64,000 nt of DNA from CBDCWQ01 sp965223435 (GTDB lineage Bacteria; Myxococcota; Kuafuiibacteriia; Kuafuiibacteriales; Kuafuiibacteriaceae), in contig CBDCWQ010000006.1 in assembly GCA_965223435.1 (NCBI GenBank), positions 1 to 64,000 of the forward strand, read 5' to 3'. Below the pieces are notes generated by a model. The model was not told where the DNA came from. It did not search any database and saw only the letters and a list, made by a program, of their open reading frames with translations. A program made the position numbers and the translations under genes. This document shows positions 8,672-17,606 of the stretch, in pieces (position 1 is the first letter of the stretch; every line of letters begins with the position of its first letter).

Positions 8672-9655
8672 ATGATTCGTGCCCGGATTGTGGGGACAGG
8701 CAGCTATGCACCCAAAACGGTCCTCACCAACGACGCGCTCTCTGAGCGCATCGATACCAATGATGAGTGGATTCGGTCTCGGACGGGCATCCGCGAGCGA
8801 CGGATCGCTGCCGAAGGAGAATTTACGTCCGATCTGGCCACCGAGGCGGCCAAAAACGCACTCGAGATGGCGGGCAAGAAACCTGAAGACGTCGACCTCA
8901 TCATTGTGGGAACGGTCTCGGGAGATATGCCGATGCCGGCCTGTGCGACCTTCGTCCAGGCGAAACTCGGCGCAAAAAAAGCACCTGCTTTTGACGTTTC
9001 TGCGGCCTGTGCGGGCTCGGTCTACGGGCTTGCCATCGGCGACCAATTTGTGCGCGCGGGCTCTTCCAAGTGCGCCCTCGTCATTGGGGCTGAGTTGTTG
9101 TCGAGGGTGGTCGACTGGGAAGACCGCAACACGTGTGTCCTGTTTGGGGATGCCGCGGGGGCCATGGTCCTCGTTGCCGAAGAAGACGGCAGCAATGGGA
9201 TCCTGTCTAGCCACCTCGAAACCGATGGCAAGTATGCAGAAATCCTTACTATTCCCGGGGGCGGGTCTCGCTACCCGCTGTCGCAAGAGCTTCTGGATCG
9301 TCGTCTGCAGTACATTCGGATGAATGGCCGAGAGGTTTTTAAGGTTGCGGTTCGTGCGCTGGTAGACACCCTGCAAGTTGCCCTCGAAGCCAACAAAATG
9401 AGCGCAGCCGATCTCACCCATGTGGTGCCTCACCAAGCCAACGTCCGCATCGTGGACGCCGTATTTCAGAAGCTTGGGATTCCGCGGGAAAAAGCGGTCA
9501 TGAACATTGCGCGCTACGGCAACACTTCCAGCGCCTCCGTCCCGGTCACCTTGGATGAAGCGGTGCGGGCGGGCCGCATCAAAAAAGATGATCTGGTGGC
9601 CATGATGGCGATTGGGGCGGGTATGTCGTGGGGCAGTATTCTGATTCGCTGGTGA
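8672..9655 (+). CDS. fabH: 3-oxoacyl-ACP synthase III FabH
   Basis: Initiates fatty-acid synthesis by condensing acetyl-CoA (or a branched starter) with malonyl-ACP. 327 aa, normal length. The catalytic triad is visible: Cys in DVSAACAGSVYGL, His in VVPHQANVRI and Asn in ARYGNTSSASVP. The N-terminal INDEWIRSRTGI-like segment appears as TNDEWIRSRTGIRERR. The start ATG 8672 lies after a GGGGGTGA sequence. It is divergent from fabD and convergent with plsX, with only 3 bp between the fabH and plsX stops. This suggests that fabH was inverted relative to the common plsX-fabH-fabD-fabG order. Confidence 0.96.
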   Translation: MIRARIVGTGSYAPKTVLTNDALSERIDTNDEWIRSRTGIRERRIAAEGEFTSDLATEAAKNALEMAGKKPEDVDLIIVGTVSGDMPMPACATFVQAKLGAKKAPAFDVSAACAGSVYGLAIGDQFVRAGSSKCALVIGAELLSRVVDWEDRNTCVLFGDAAGAMVLVAEEDGSNGILSSHLETDGKYAEILTIPGGGSRYPLSQELLDRRLQYIRMNGREVFKVAVRALVDTLQVALEANKMSAADLTHVVPHQANVRIVDAVFQKLGIPREKAVMNIARYGNTSSASVPVTLDEAVRAGRIKKDDLVAMMAIGAGMSWGSILIRW

Positions 9656-9658
9656 GAC

Positions 9659-10672
9659 TTACGAAGAAGACCAAAGACGTTCGTGCTGGGCGATGGCGTC
9701 TTCGATGGCCCGCACCAGTCCGGTCTGGACCAGCTTGTCCGCGGCACGGATGGCATTCTCTAAGGCGGTCACGCTGGAAGTCCCGTGGGCCACAAGGCAA
9801 CTCTCTTTGAGCCCGAGAAGCGGGGCCCCGCCGGCTTGCTCATAGTCCAGCTTGCGCTGCACTTTGCCCAGGATTTTCCGCATTAAGAGTGCGCCGGCGC
9901 CCGCGAGCAGATTGCCTGTCAGCTCCCGCTCGAAAAGGTGGCGCACGATGTCCACCAGACCCTCCAGGGTCTTGAGCACCACGTTGCCGGTGAAGCCATC
10001 GGTGACAATGACATCGATTTCGCCCTGGAAGACGTCCCGGCCTTCACAGTAGCCCCTGTAGTTGATGTCCGATCGCTCAAGAAGGGCGTGGGCTCCGCGG
10101 GTTAGGGCGTTTCCTTTGGCTTCTTCGCTCCCGTTGCACAAGATCGCGACTCTTGGGTTGGGGCGCGCCAGAACGGTTTGGGCATAGGCGTGACCCATGA
10201 CGGCAAACTGCGCGAGTTGGGTTGCGGTGGGGTCCACGTTGGCACCGAGATCGAGGAGTACTGTGGGCTGCATGCGGCTTGGTACCGCCGCGGCGATGGC
10301 CGGCCGTTGCACACCGGGAATCCGTCCGGCATGAAACAGACCGGCAGCCATCACGGCGCCCGAATTGCCCGCCGAAACCATCGCTTTTGCCCGGCCTTCG
10401 GCGACCTCGCGGACGGCGATGTTGACCGATGCGCCGGGTTTTTTACGCACCGATTGAGACGGCGCTTCATCCATGCCGATCACTTCATCGGCTTCCACCA
10501 GCGTCAGAGCGGCGGGTCGGGGACCCAACCGCTGGAGGGTCGCCTCCAAGAGTTGGAGGTTGCCTACCAGGGTGACCGGCTGGCCGCTTTGGGCTGCTCG
10601 CCATGCGGCCTCTACGGGCGCTCGGGGCGCATGGTCGCCTCCCATAGCGTCTACGGCAATCGGCTTGTTCAT
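9659..10672 (-). CDS. plsX: phosphate acyltransferase PlsX
   Basis: Makes acyl-phosphate from acyl-ACP, the first step of the PlsX/PlsY route to phosphatidic acid. 337 aa, normal length. The start IAVDAMGGDHAP is the family signature. SAGNSGAVMA, LLDLGANVD, ILCNGSEEAKGN and VTDGFTGNVVLK follow in the expected order. It is the third gene of a yceD-rpmF-plsX unit, a widely conserved arrangement coupling ribosome and membrane-lipid genes. The stop is 3 bp from the stop of convergent fabH. Confidence 0.96.
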   Translation of the reverse strand: MNKPIAVDAMGGDHAPRAPVEAAWRAAQSGQPVTLVGNLQLLEATLQRLGPRPAALTLVEADEVIGMDEAPSQSVRKKPGASVNIAVREVAEGRAKAMVSAGNSGAVMAAGLFHAGRIPGVQRPAIAAAVPSRMQPTVLLDLGANVDPTATQLAQFAVMGHAYAQTVLARPNPRVAILCNGSEEAKGNALTRGAHALLERSDINYRGYCEGRDVFQGEIDVIVTDGFTGNVVLKTLEGLVDIVRHLFERELTGNLLAGAGALLMRKILGKVQRKLDYEQAGGAPLLGLKESCLVAHGTSSVTALENAIRAADKLVQTGLVRAIEDAIAQHERLWSSS

Positions 10673-10794
10673 ATTGGGCTAGCGGCCCGAGCAGCACCGT
10701 GCAAGACCCGAGATCGGTCTGCCTGGTGGCGTGGGTTGAGACGTCGGCCTAGGGTCGTCACCATCGTTCGCCAGCAATCTGCCTTGGCGCGGGC

Positions 10795-10977
10795 CTACTC
10801 GGCTTCAACCTCCACCACCGTGCGGTCTCCGTACCAGCCGCATGAGCCGCAAATTCGGTGGGGCCTTCGGGGCGCCCCGCAGCTCGCGCATTTGGAGAGG
10901 ATCGGGGGACGCAGCGCGTCGTGGGCGCGCTGGTTGCCGCGCCTGCGGTTGGATTTTCGTTTCCTTGGAACAGCCAT
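10795..10977 (-). CDS. rpmF: 50S ribosomal protein L32
   Basis: 60-aa ribosomal protein bL32. It has the family start MAVPRKRKSNRRRGNQRAH and a zinc ribbon formed by C30, C33, C43 and C46 (CASC...CGSC), so it is the zinc-binding form. It lies between yceD (83 bp upstream) and plsX (122 bp downstream) in the standard order. Confidence 0.97.
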   Translation of the reverse strand: MAVPRKRKSNRRRGNQRAHDALRPPILSKCASCGAPRRPHRICGSCGWYGDRTVVEVEAE

Positions 10978-11060
10978 TTCGAGATCTCTTCCGTTTCAAT
11001 CGTTTGGAACGGACCTCTGTGTCAAATGATCTTTGAGGCGCCGCGGCCTCTTACTGGGAA

Positions 11061-11663
11061 TCAGGGATCCTGGCCCCGGAGGCGGGCGAGGGCGGCCCAG
11101 CGTGGGTCGAGCCCCTGGGCCGACTCTGCCGCCGGGCGATTGACGTGCTCAAGCAAGGTCCGGGTGCGGATCCCGCAGGCCGCCGCGTCGCGGCATGTGG
11201 GGTTAACCGGTAGTTCGAGTAGAAGCCATTCGCGGATGATGCTTGGGAGGTCGACGACACGGCCGTCGTATTGGTCTTCGAGCGGGGTTTCAGCGCCGCT
11301 GTTGGCTTTGGGGTTCTTGGCGAGGTCTGCGAAGAGGGTGACGGTGATGGTGGCATCGACTTCGACCCGCATTTCGCTCAAGCACCGAACGCACGTTGTT
11401 CCCGCAGGGACTTGAAGGTTCCCCCGGACGCTGAGGGGCGGCAGGTTGTTGACCGGGCCGAGGGGGTCGATAGAGAGCTCGACGCGGCCCTCAGCCGCGC
11501 ATGCGAAGTCTGGGCCCCGGCCGACCGCTGCGTCGGCCAAAAGCTCGGCGATCCAGCTTCGAGGCAAGGCTTCTTCGAAGTGGAGGCCTTCATCTGGGAG
11601 AAGACGGAGGGCCAGCGGTTCCAAAACGCTGAGTCCCCGGGCGGCTGCTGAGATTCTGGTCAT
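11061..11663 (-). CDS. YceD/DUF177 family protein
   Basis: About 200 aa, of the YceD family linked to 23S rRNA accumulation and encoded next to rpmF in most bacteria. It has the conserved CVRCLSEM motif and the C-terminal block IIREWLLLELPVNPTC, which supplies the second Cys pair region. I chose ATG 11663 because AGGGGA lies at good spacing upstream; in-frame starts at 11690 and 11798 would add residues that do not look like the family. It heads the yceD-rpmF-plsX unit. Confidence 0.88.
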   Translation of the reverse strand: MTRISAAARGLSVLEPLALRLLPDEGLHFEEALPRSWIAELLADAAVGRGPDFACAAEGRVELSIDPLGPVNNLPPLSVRGNLQVPAGTTCVRCLSEMRVEVDATITVTLFADLAKNPKANSGAETPLEDQYDGRVVDLPSIIREWLLLELPVNPTCRDAAACGIRTRTLLEHVNRPAAESAQGLDPRWAALARLRGQDP

Positions 11664-11856
11664 TGTCGGTTCCCCTGACTCCCATGCCATGGGCTTCACC
11701 CTAACCAAATAGCGTTCGTGCGCCCATCCTGTCAACGCGGTGGGCGCCGAGGCGCCGGCGCGGCCATGGTTACGGGTTCCACACCCCGCTGAAGACACAA
11801 GACGACCGCTTGTCGCCCCGGCCCAGTGTGCGGGTGACGCCCAGAATCACCTCGGA

Positions 11857-14598
11857 TCACAGCTCAGAGGTGCATCCGCGGACGGTGATCGCGGTGGCGG
11901 TGTTGTTGTCCTCTTGGCATTCGTTGAGGCTGCCGCCCGTCGGTTCTTGGTGGTCGACGATTCCGTGGACCTGGCCGACGAAGGACGGCGCAAAACTGGA
12001 CTGCCGGAGCGTGACCGTTTCGGCACCGCCGGCGGCGATGGCGTCCGTCGTTTTCACGAAACCAAAGGCTTCCCCGTCGACGAAGAAGGTGACATCGACC
12101 CCTTTGCCTACCCCGAGACAACCTTGGTTGATCACCGTGGCTTCGATCAGTAGGTCGGGGCACGCGTTTTTGTCTTGGCGCAGGTCCTTCAGCACGAGGT
12201 CTGGGGCGCAGAACGCCCGCTGGGATGCGCCCTGGGTGTTCTGGCGGTAATTGTTGAATGGCGCACCGAGAGGGGTGAGCCAGTTCGCCTCTTCGGCCAG
12301 AGGGATTTGGCCGCGTAGTCCGACGTTGGTGATGTGGTAGGTGTGCTGGTTCCACACGGCGCGGGTCGGTACCCAGTTGTCGAGTGCGTCGCGCCAGACT
12401 TCGATGCCCGCATCTCCTGAGAGTCTCAAAAAATTGGCTTCATTGCTGGTGGCGAATACGATCTCTGCTTTGAAATCACCGTTGACGTCAGCGATGACCG
12501 GATACTCGGTCCGGGTTCGGGATGTATTGAGGTCTTTGAAAAGGATTTCGTCGTCCGTCATGTCTTGATCGCAGCCAGGCCCGGGCGGAGAGCGCGCGCA
12601 ATCGGGCTCGATGCCAGGATAGATGCGAATGAAGGCCTCGTCGTTGTAGACCACTTCTGCGCGCCCGTCGCCGTCAAAGTCGAAGACGGATGAGCCGGTG
12701 CGTTTGGATGAGGGATCCTCGCTGCTGGCGGACCAGATGACCTCGAGCGGCGAGGACTGATCTGGCACGAAACGCATGACGACGTACCTGTTTCCGCCTG
12801 CGGTGCCGATGTCGGGGCGCCCGTCGCCGTCAAAATCTGCGATGTTGGGTGCGCCCCCATGCCCGCCGCCCGGGATGAAGCCGACGGCGATCGCGGCCCC
12901 CGATGCGCCATCGAGGACGTAGATGCCTCCCCGGGCGACGATCACGATTTCGGGCCCCGGTTCGTCGTCTAGGTTGGCGATGCCACAATACCCATCGGGA
13001 ACCTCCGCATCCCAAAGCACCGACAGGGCGAAATCGCCTCCTTGCGTGGTCCCCGAGCTTCGGTACGCGGTCTTGCCCCCCACGATTTCCGGCCGTCCGT
13101 CACCGGTGAGATCCGCGAGGCACGAAATGGGACCTTGGCCCCCGATGCCGATGCCTTCGGTGCCCTCATCTAGGAGTTTGCCGTTTGCGTCGAACACTGC
13201 GGCCCCATAGACCACTTCGGCGTCACCCTCACCATCAAGGTTGGTGATGGCGGGTGCGCCGCTATCGTTCGCTCCCTGAAACGGGTCCGAAGTCCAAAGC
13301 CATGTCCCGGTGGCGCTGAATGCGTGGAGTTGTTTTTCGCCTTGAGCGCCTGGCTCCGCCATGACCACCACTTCGGGGGTTCCGTCTTGATTGAGATCCC
13401 CCACCGCTGGCGTCGAAGTGGAGTCGGTGCGATATCGAGGGTCCCCCATCGTCCATACTTTCTGACCATTGTCCCCCCGAATCGCGCGCAGTACGCCATC
13501 TTCTCTGAATCTGCTTGAGGCAAAGGTGTTGAATACGATTTCGGGCACGCAGTCGCCGTCGAGATCGGCCACGATGGGTATGGAGCTCACCTGGTAGTAG
13601 CTTGGAAGGTCATCGGCAGCGGGCTCGACGTGGGTCCAGGTGATTTCGCAGAGGTTGGTGGCCTGGTTGCACATTTCTTTTTGCTGGCAACCCAAAAAGT
13701 CGTCGCATGCCCGTTCTCTTCGGAACCCCCACGTGAATAGGGGGGTGGGATCAAAGACGCCTTGGGGGGGAATGAAGACACATTCGGGATCGCCAGGGTG
13801 CGGCAAACAGCGCAAGCTTGCGGGGTCGCAAAATTCGCCCTCGGCGCAAGTGGAACGGGTTTCAGCGGTGGCGCAGCCCTGGTCCGTCTGGCACGGATCT
13901 CCTGGGATCACGCACTGATCCTGGTGGCACACTTGGTCTTGGGTACAGCAGACTGGGTTCGTTTGGCCGCAAAGCGTCTCTCCTTGGTCGCAGGCTTGGC
14001 ACGTTCCGCCATCGCAGCGTTCGTTTTCGCCGCAGCACTGGCCGGCGCACGTCTTTGCCGGTGAACAACAGGTGTTCTGTACGCAACTCTCACCCGATCC
14101 GCAGCAAAGCTGGTTGGTGCCACATCGCGGTGAAGTACACCGGGGGGCGCAGGCATTTTGAACGCAATCTTCGTTGGATTGACAGCAGGCGGTGCTGCAT
14201 GCCGTTTCGCCCACTTGGCATTGGGCGACACAGCTTCCGTTCACGCAGGCTTCTTCTGCCGGACAGCATCCCGTTCCGCACGCGTGTTCGCCGACGTTGC
14301 ATGGTTTCTCTGAGCAGGTGCCGTTGACGCAAATTTGTGCGCCGTCGCAACACCTGAAATCACAGAGGGTCTGTGCCTGACTGCACTGCTCTTCGCAGCG
14401 CCCGTTTTTGCAAGTCAGCCCCGCGGCGCAGGTTTGGCTGTCGCAGGGGGTGCCGGCAACGCCTGGGTCGCTTTTGTTGTCACCGCCGCAGGCGACCACG
14501 AGAAGGAGGAGCACAAACGCGCCTTGCCCGATGTTTCGAGGCCCTTTGTCAACAGGGGCATTTTTCAGAGGCCTGCGTGCCGATCCTTGTTGAACCAT
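11857..14598 (-). CDS. large lipoprotein with Cys-rich repeats, FG-GAP/VCBS-type repeats and CARDB-like C-terminus
   Basis: About 913 aa, predicted outer-surface lipoprotein. The signal peptide ends at the lipobox VVAC (Cys37), followed by GGDN. Residues 40-240 carry many Cys-rich modules of the form C-G-x-x-C-C-x5-C-x4-C, probably disulfide-bonded. Residues 300-760 hold at least eight calcium-binding-like repeats such as ADLDGDCVPEIV, GDLNQDGTPEVV, ADFDGDGRPDIG and FDFDGDGRAEVV, probably a beta-propeller. The last 120 residues (LVLKDLRQDKN to CQEDNNTA) resemble a CARDB adhesion module. Similar proteins are frequent in Myxococcota; function is unknown, perhaps adhesion. The start is uncertain: ATG 14598 is the nearest start to the signal peptide, and the frame is open upstream to 14754. 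Confidence 0.78.
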   Translation of the reverse strand: MVQQGSARRPLKNAPVDKGPRNIGQGAFVLLLLVVACGGDNKSDPGVAGTPCDSQTCAAGLTCKNGRCEEQCSQAQTLCDFRCCDGAQICVNGTCSEKPCNVGEHACGTGCCPAEEACVNGSCVAQCQVGETACSTACCQSNEDCVQNACAPRCTSPRCGTNQLCCGSGESCVQNTCCSPAKTCAGQCCGENERCDGGTCQACDQGETLCGQTNPVCCTQDQVCHQDQCVIPGDPCQTDQGCATAETRSTCAEGEFCDPASLRCLPHPGDPECVFIPPQGVFDPTPLFTWGFRRERACDDFLGCQQKEMCNQATNLCEITWTHVEPAADDLPSYYQVSSIPIVADLDGDCVPEIVFNTFASSRFREDGVLRAIRGDNGQKVWTMGDPRYRTDSTSTPAVGDLNQDGTPEVVVMAEPGAQGEKQLHAFSATGTWLWTSDPFQGANDSGAPAITNLDGEGDAEVVYGAAVFDANGKLLDEGTEGIGIGGQGPISCLADLTGDGRPEIVGGKTAYRSSGTTQGGDFALSVLWDAEVPDGYCGIANLDDEPGPEIVIVARGGIYVLDGASGAAIAVGFIPGGGHGGAPNIADFDGDGRPDIGTAGGNRYVVMRFVPDQSSPLEVIWSASSEDPSSKRTGSSVFDFDGDGRAEVVYNDEAFIRIYPGIEPDCARSPPGPGCDQDMTDDEILFKDLNTSRTRTEYPVIADVNGDFKAEIVFATSNEANFLRLSGDAGIEVWRDALDNWVPTRAVWNQHTYHITNVGLRGQIPLAEEANWLTPLGAPFNNYRQNTQGASQRAFCAPDLVLKDLRQDKNACPDLLIEATVINQGCLGVGKGVDVTFFVDGEAFGFVKTTDAIAAGGAETVTLRQSSFAPSFVGQVHGIVDHQEPTGGSLNECQEDNNTATAITVRGCTSEL

Positions 14599-14960
14599 AC
14601 GCTCGCGTGCGCTCCGTCGGGCAGAGCTTGTGGATGAATCGATCTCTTTGCGGGTCCGTACGGGAAGTGTACGTTTTCGCTTTGCAATCAGCACGTCTAT
14701 AGTGTCGCCGGTGGAAGGGCTGGCAGGAAGGGTTGCTATGTCGGTGGGCATCACGAAAACACCGACCGGGGACTAAACCCAAACAGTGGGCGGATTCGGT
14801 GTTTGAGGCTACGTGGCCCGTCCCGGGAGATCCGACTCCAGGCCGAATGATGGGCAGCCGGCGACGGAGGCCGCTCATTTTTGGGCCAGCCGATGATTCG
14901 CGGGCCCGGCGAGCCCACCTTCGGGTGGTCAAGAGACCGGAGAAGGGTTTTTTCGCGCGC
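14599..14960. other. intergenic region without a recognisable gene
   Basis: About 360 bp between two minus-strand lipoprotein genes. The minus-strand frame of the larger lipoprotein stays open through part of it, but the translated product looks random and basic. No RNA gene, repeat or clear promoter was recognised. Confidence 0.5.
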
Positions 14961-15554
14961 TCAGTGACCTTTGGGCTGGCTGGCGGGCGCGCTGGCAGGC
15001 TGACTGACCGCGCCGCTGGGGCGGCTTGATGGGGTCGCCGTCTCGGGACCCTTTTTCTTGAGGACGAGGTCGACGGAGGCTTGCCCGGCCTTCACGTCGC
15101 CGGAAAACTCGGCGTACAGGTCATCTTGGGCTCGGGTCATGGGGTTTCCATCGCGGTCGAGGCGGGCGCTGACCACGAAGGGGCCTGTGAACGGGAGGCC
15201 GGGAATCATGAGGTTTTTCTGCGACATTTCGTACTCGAGCGGAAACTGCACTTTCGCATGTCTTTGGACCCCGACCAGGCGCCCCTGCGTGGGACCTTTT
15301 GGACCCTGTCGCGCCATGATGAACAGAACATCGGTCGCCTTGACGTCAGTGGGACCGAGGCCCGCGTCGAGACGCACTGAACCCTTGAAGGGTTTCCCTG
15401 TGGCGGCCGCACGGGCGGGCTGAGAGCCGGCATGGGCTTGGCTCGCGGCCTGGGACACAGGCTGGGCGGGAACCTCGGCGGTGACTTCTTGGCGTTTGTC
15501 GGGGCATCCGGTCAAGGTTGTCGCCATGATGCCGATAAGGAGCGAGGCTCGCAT
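14961..15554 (-). CDS. lipoprotein with CcmI-like C-terminal domain
   Basis: 197 aa. The signal peptide MRASLLIGIMATTLTGC ends in a lipobox with Cys17. Two Ala/Ser/Gln-rich linkers flank one folded domain (about residues 50-160). That domain matches the periplasmic C-terminal domain of cytochrome c biogenesis protein CcmI/CycH: GSVRLDAGLG, TDVLFIMARQGPKGP, LVGVQRHAKVQFPLEYEMS, FVVSARLDRDGNPM and DLYAEFSGDV. In CcmI this domain binds apocytochrome or heme-ligation partners. Here it lacks the TPR and membrane parts and is lipid-anchored instead. No ccm genes are nearby. ATG 15554 was chosen to begin the signal peptide; the frame is open to 15632. Confidence 0.72.
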   Translation of the reverse strand: MRASLLIGIMATTLTGCPDKRQEVTAEVPAQPVSQAASQAHAGSQPARAAATGKPFKGSVRLDAGLGPTDVKATDVLFIMARQGPKGPTQGRLVGVQRHAKVQFPLEYEMSQKNLMIPGLPFTGPFVVSARLDRDGNPMTRAQDDLYAEFSGDVKAGQASVDLVLKKKGPETATPSSRPSGAVSQPASAPASQPKGH

Positions 15555-15759
15555 GGCGAGACCTGTTCGCACGAAAAAGAGCAAGATGCCAGAAACAAGG
15601 GGCTCCAAGCGTTTTCCGTGTCTTTTTCTCAAGTCTGTGTTGACGTCCTGAGCGTCCCGGCCTAGACCACTCCTTTCCGAGGGTTTTCGGACCTGGCGCC
15701 GGAGGGCATTTGTAGAGCCCCAAAAGGGCCCTTGGGCCGAAGGTGATGAGGGAGAGTCG

Positions 15760-16074
15760 ATGTACGCAGTGGTGATGATAGGCGGTAAGCAACACCGCGT
15801 TCAACAGGGTGACATGCTCCGGGTTGAGAAGATCCAGGGCGACGTGGGTGCCGCCGTTTTGGTCGAAGGCGTTCTGATGATCGGTGGCGAGGCGCCCACC
15901 CAGATCGGACGTCCGTTTGTACCCGGCGCCTCGGTCGAGGCCCAGATTGTCGGACATGGACGAACGCGCAAGCTTCGGGTGTACAAGAAAAAGCGTCGGA
16001 AGAACTATCAACGCATGCTCGGCCACCGCCAGCCGTTCACAAATCTCAAGATTACGGGAATTACGGTAAGCTAG
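15760..16074 (+). CDS. rplU: 50S ribosomal protein L21
   Basis: 104 aa, bL21. The start MYAVVMIGGKQHRVQQGD and the KRRKNYQRMLGHRQPFT block are diagnostic. A GAGGGAGAG ribosome-binding site lies just upstream of ATG 15760. The stop codon directly abuts the rpmA start. It heads the classic rplU-rpmA-obgE cluster, and a 205-bp gap upstream should hold the promoter. Confidence 0.97.
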   Translation: MYAVVMIGGKQHRVQQGDMLRVEKIQGDVGAAVLVEGVLMIGGEAPTQIGRPFVPGASVEAQIVGHGRTRKLRVYKKKRRKNYQRMLGHRQPFTNLKITGITVS

Positions 16075-16341
16075 ATGGCACATAAAAAAGGCCAAGGCTC
16101 GACCAGAAACGGTCGAGATTCCAATCCAAAGTACCTGGGAGTCAAGGTGTATGCCGGACAGGTCATCCGCGCGGGCGGTATCATTGTCCGCCAGCGCGGA
16201 ACACGGATCCATCCGGGGCGTAACGTGGGCGTGGGGCGTGATCACACGTTGTTTGCGCTGAAAGACGGCATTGTCGATTTCGAGATCGGTCGAGAGAACA
16301 GGCGTCGGTGTTCGGTCAAAGAGACTGAACCTGCCCGCTGA
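16075..16341 (+). CDS. rpmA: 50S ribosomal protein L27
   Basis: 88 aa, bL27. The N-terminus is MAHKKGQGSTRNGRDSNPK, without the cleavable N-terminal extension seen in Firmicutes. GVKVYAGQVIRAGGIIVRQ follows. The start immediately follows the rplU stop, so the two are co-transcribed. Confidence 0.97.
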   Translation: MAHKKGQGSTRNGRDSNPKYLGVKVYAGQVIRAGGIIVRQRGTRIHPGRNVGVGRDHTLFALKDGIVDFEIGRENRRRCSVKETEPAR

Positions 16342-16493
16342 GCCGAAGACCTACGCCCCTATTGCGGTTGAGGGCCCATGGGCCTTTTCTTGAGAACTCG
16401 CAGACGACGGCGACCAAGCACACAAGACGGCGAGGCCGCGCGTGAGGCGACGCGTGGAGGGTTTCGTGGCTCTTGGAGAACAAGGCTCCGGGT

Positions 16494-17531
16494 GTGAATT
16501 TCGTAGACCAAGCTTCCATCTACATTCGTTCCGGCAAGGGTGGGGACGGGTGTGTCTCTTTTTTGCGTGAGAAGTTTCGGCCCAAAGGCGGGCCCAATGG
16601 CGGCGATGGCGGACGCGGGGGCAGCGTCATCTTTGTCGCGGATCGCAATTTGTCGACCCTTCTCGATTTTCGCTACCGGCAACATTACCGAGCGGAGCAC
16701 GGGCAGCCGGGAATGGGTAAGCAGATGCACGGACGAAAGGGGGCCCACGAAGTGGTTCGTGTTCCTCAGGGTACCGTCATTCAGGACCATGAAACCGGCG
16801 AATTCTTGGCTGATCTCACCCGCGATGGCGAGCGCTTTGTCATTTTGCGCGGTGGCAAGGGTGGTCGCGGCAACATGCACTTTACGAGCTCGACCAATCA
16901 AGCGCCCAAGACTGCGGAACCCGGCGAGCCTGCCCAAGAGCGCCGGGTTCGGCTCACCATGAAACTGATTGCCGATGTGGGTTTGGTCGGGTTTCCAAAC
17001 GCAGGAAAGTCGACCCTGATCGGTCGACTGAGCGCCGCCAAGCCCAAAGTCGCCGACTACCCGTTCACGACCCTGGTCCCCAACCTGGGAATGGTTCGCT
17101 CGGGGTTCGAGAAAGGGTACGTGATGGCCGACATCCCGGGCCTTATTCGAGGGGCGTCCGCCGGACGCGGGCTGGGTCTTCAGTTCTTGCGCCATGTGGA
17201 GCGGGTGAAAATTCTGGCGTTTGTCCTCTCGGTCAGCTTCGAAGAAGAGCGCAATCCGGAGGCCGACTACCGCGCCTTGGTGGAGGAGCTCGAGGCCTAT
17301 TCGCCCACCTTGGCCACAAAGCCGCGGGTCTTGGTTTTGAGCAAAGCAGACTTACCAGAGTCTGAGAACCATGTGTCTCGGGTTCGGTCCCTTGCGGAGG
17401 CCGAACGGGCCCACTTTTTTTACGTGTCTGCGCTCCAAGGGGAAGGCCTCAAGGCGCTTCAGTTTGGCTTGGGCGAGCTGGTTCAAGCGCTTCACAAGGA
17501 AGAGGTTTCCGAGCCCCCCCCAGGACCGTAG
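16494..17531 (+). CDS. obgE: GTPase ObgE/CgtA
   Basis: Ribosome-associated Obg GTPase needed for 50S maturation, about 345 aa. It has a glycine-rich Obg fold (GKGGDGCVSFLREKF, GGDGGRGGSVIF, GGKGGRGN), then a G domain with G1 GFPNAGKST, G2 YPFTTLVPNLG, G3 DIPGLI and G4 LSKAD. GTG 16494 gives the family-type start (M)NFVDQASIYI and has AAGG 8 nt upstream. A TTG at 16473 with GGAGG further upstream is the alternative and would add seven residues. It sits 152 bp after rpmA. No long C-terminal OCT extension is present. Confidence 0.95.
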   Translation: MNFVDQASIYIRSGKGGDGCVSFLREKFRPKGGPNGGDGGRGGSVIFVADRNLSTLLDFRYRQHYRAEHGQPGMGKQMHGRKGAHEVVRVPQGTVIQDHETGEFLADLTRDGERFVILRGGKGGRGNMHFTSSTNQAPKTAEPGEPAQERRVRLTMKLIADVGLVGFPNAGKSTLIGRLSAAKPKVADYPFTTLVPNLGMVRSGFEKGYVMADIPGLIRGASAGRGLGLQFLRHVERVKILAFVLSVSFEEERNPEADYRALVEELEAYSPTLATKPRVLVLSKADLPESENHVSRVRSLAEAERAHFFYVSALQGEGLKALQFGLGELVQALHKEEVSEPPPGP

Positions 17532-17606
17532 CCGTAGGTCGGTAGAACGGATCTCACATCGTCGCGACAAAGACGTGCGCGTGGGCGCCCACAAGGCTCT
17601 GCTCGG

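Noticed and set aside
16373..16390. Intrinsic terminator after rpmA
   Set aside because: A 12-bp palindrome GGCCCATGGGCC is followed by TTTTCTT, but the possible hairpin stem is only 4 bp, and obgE downstream is normally co-transcribed.
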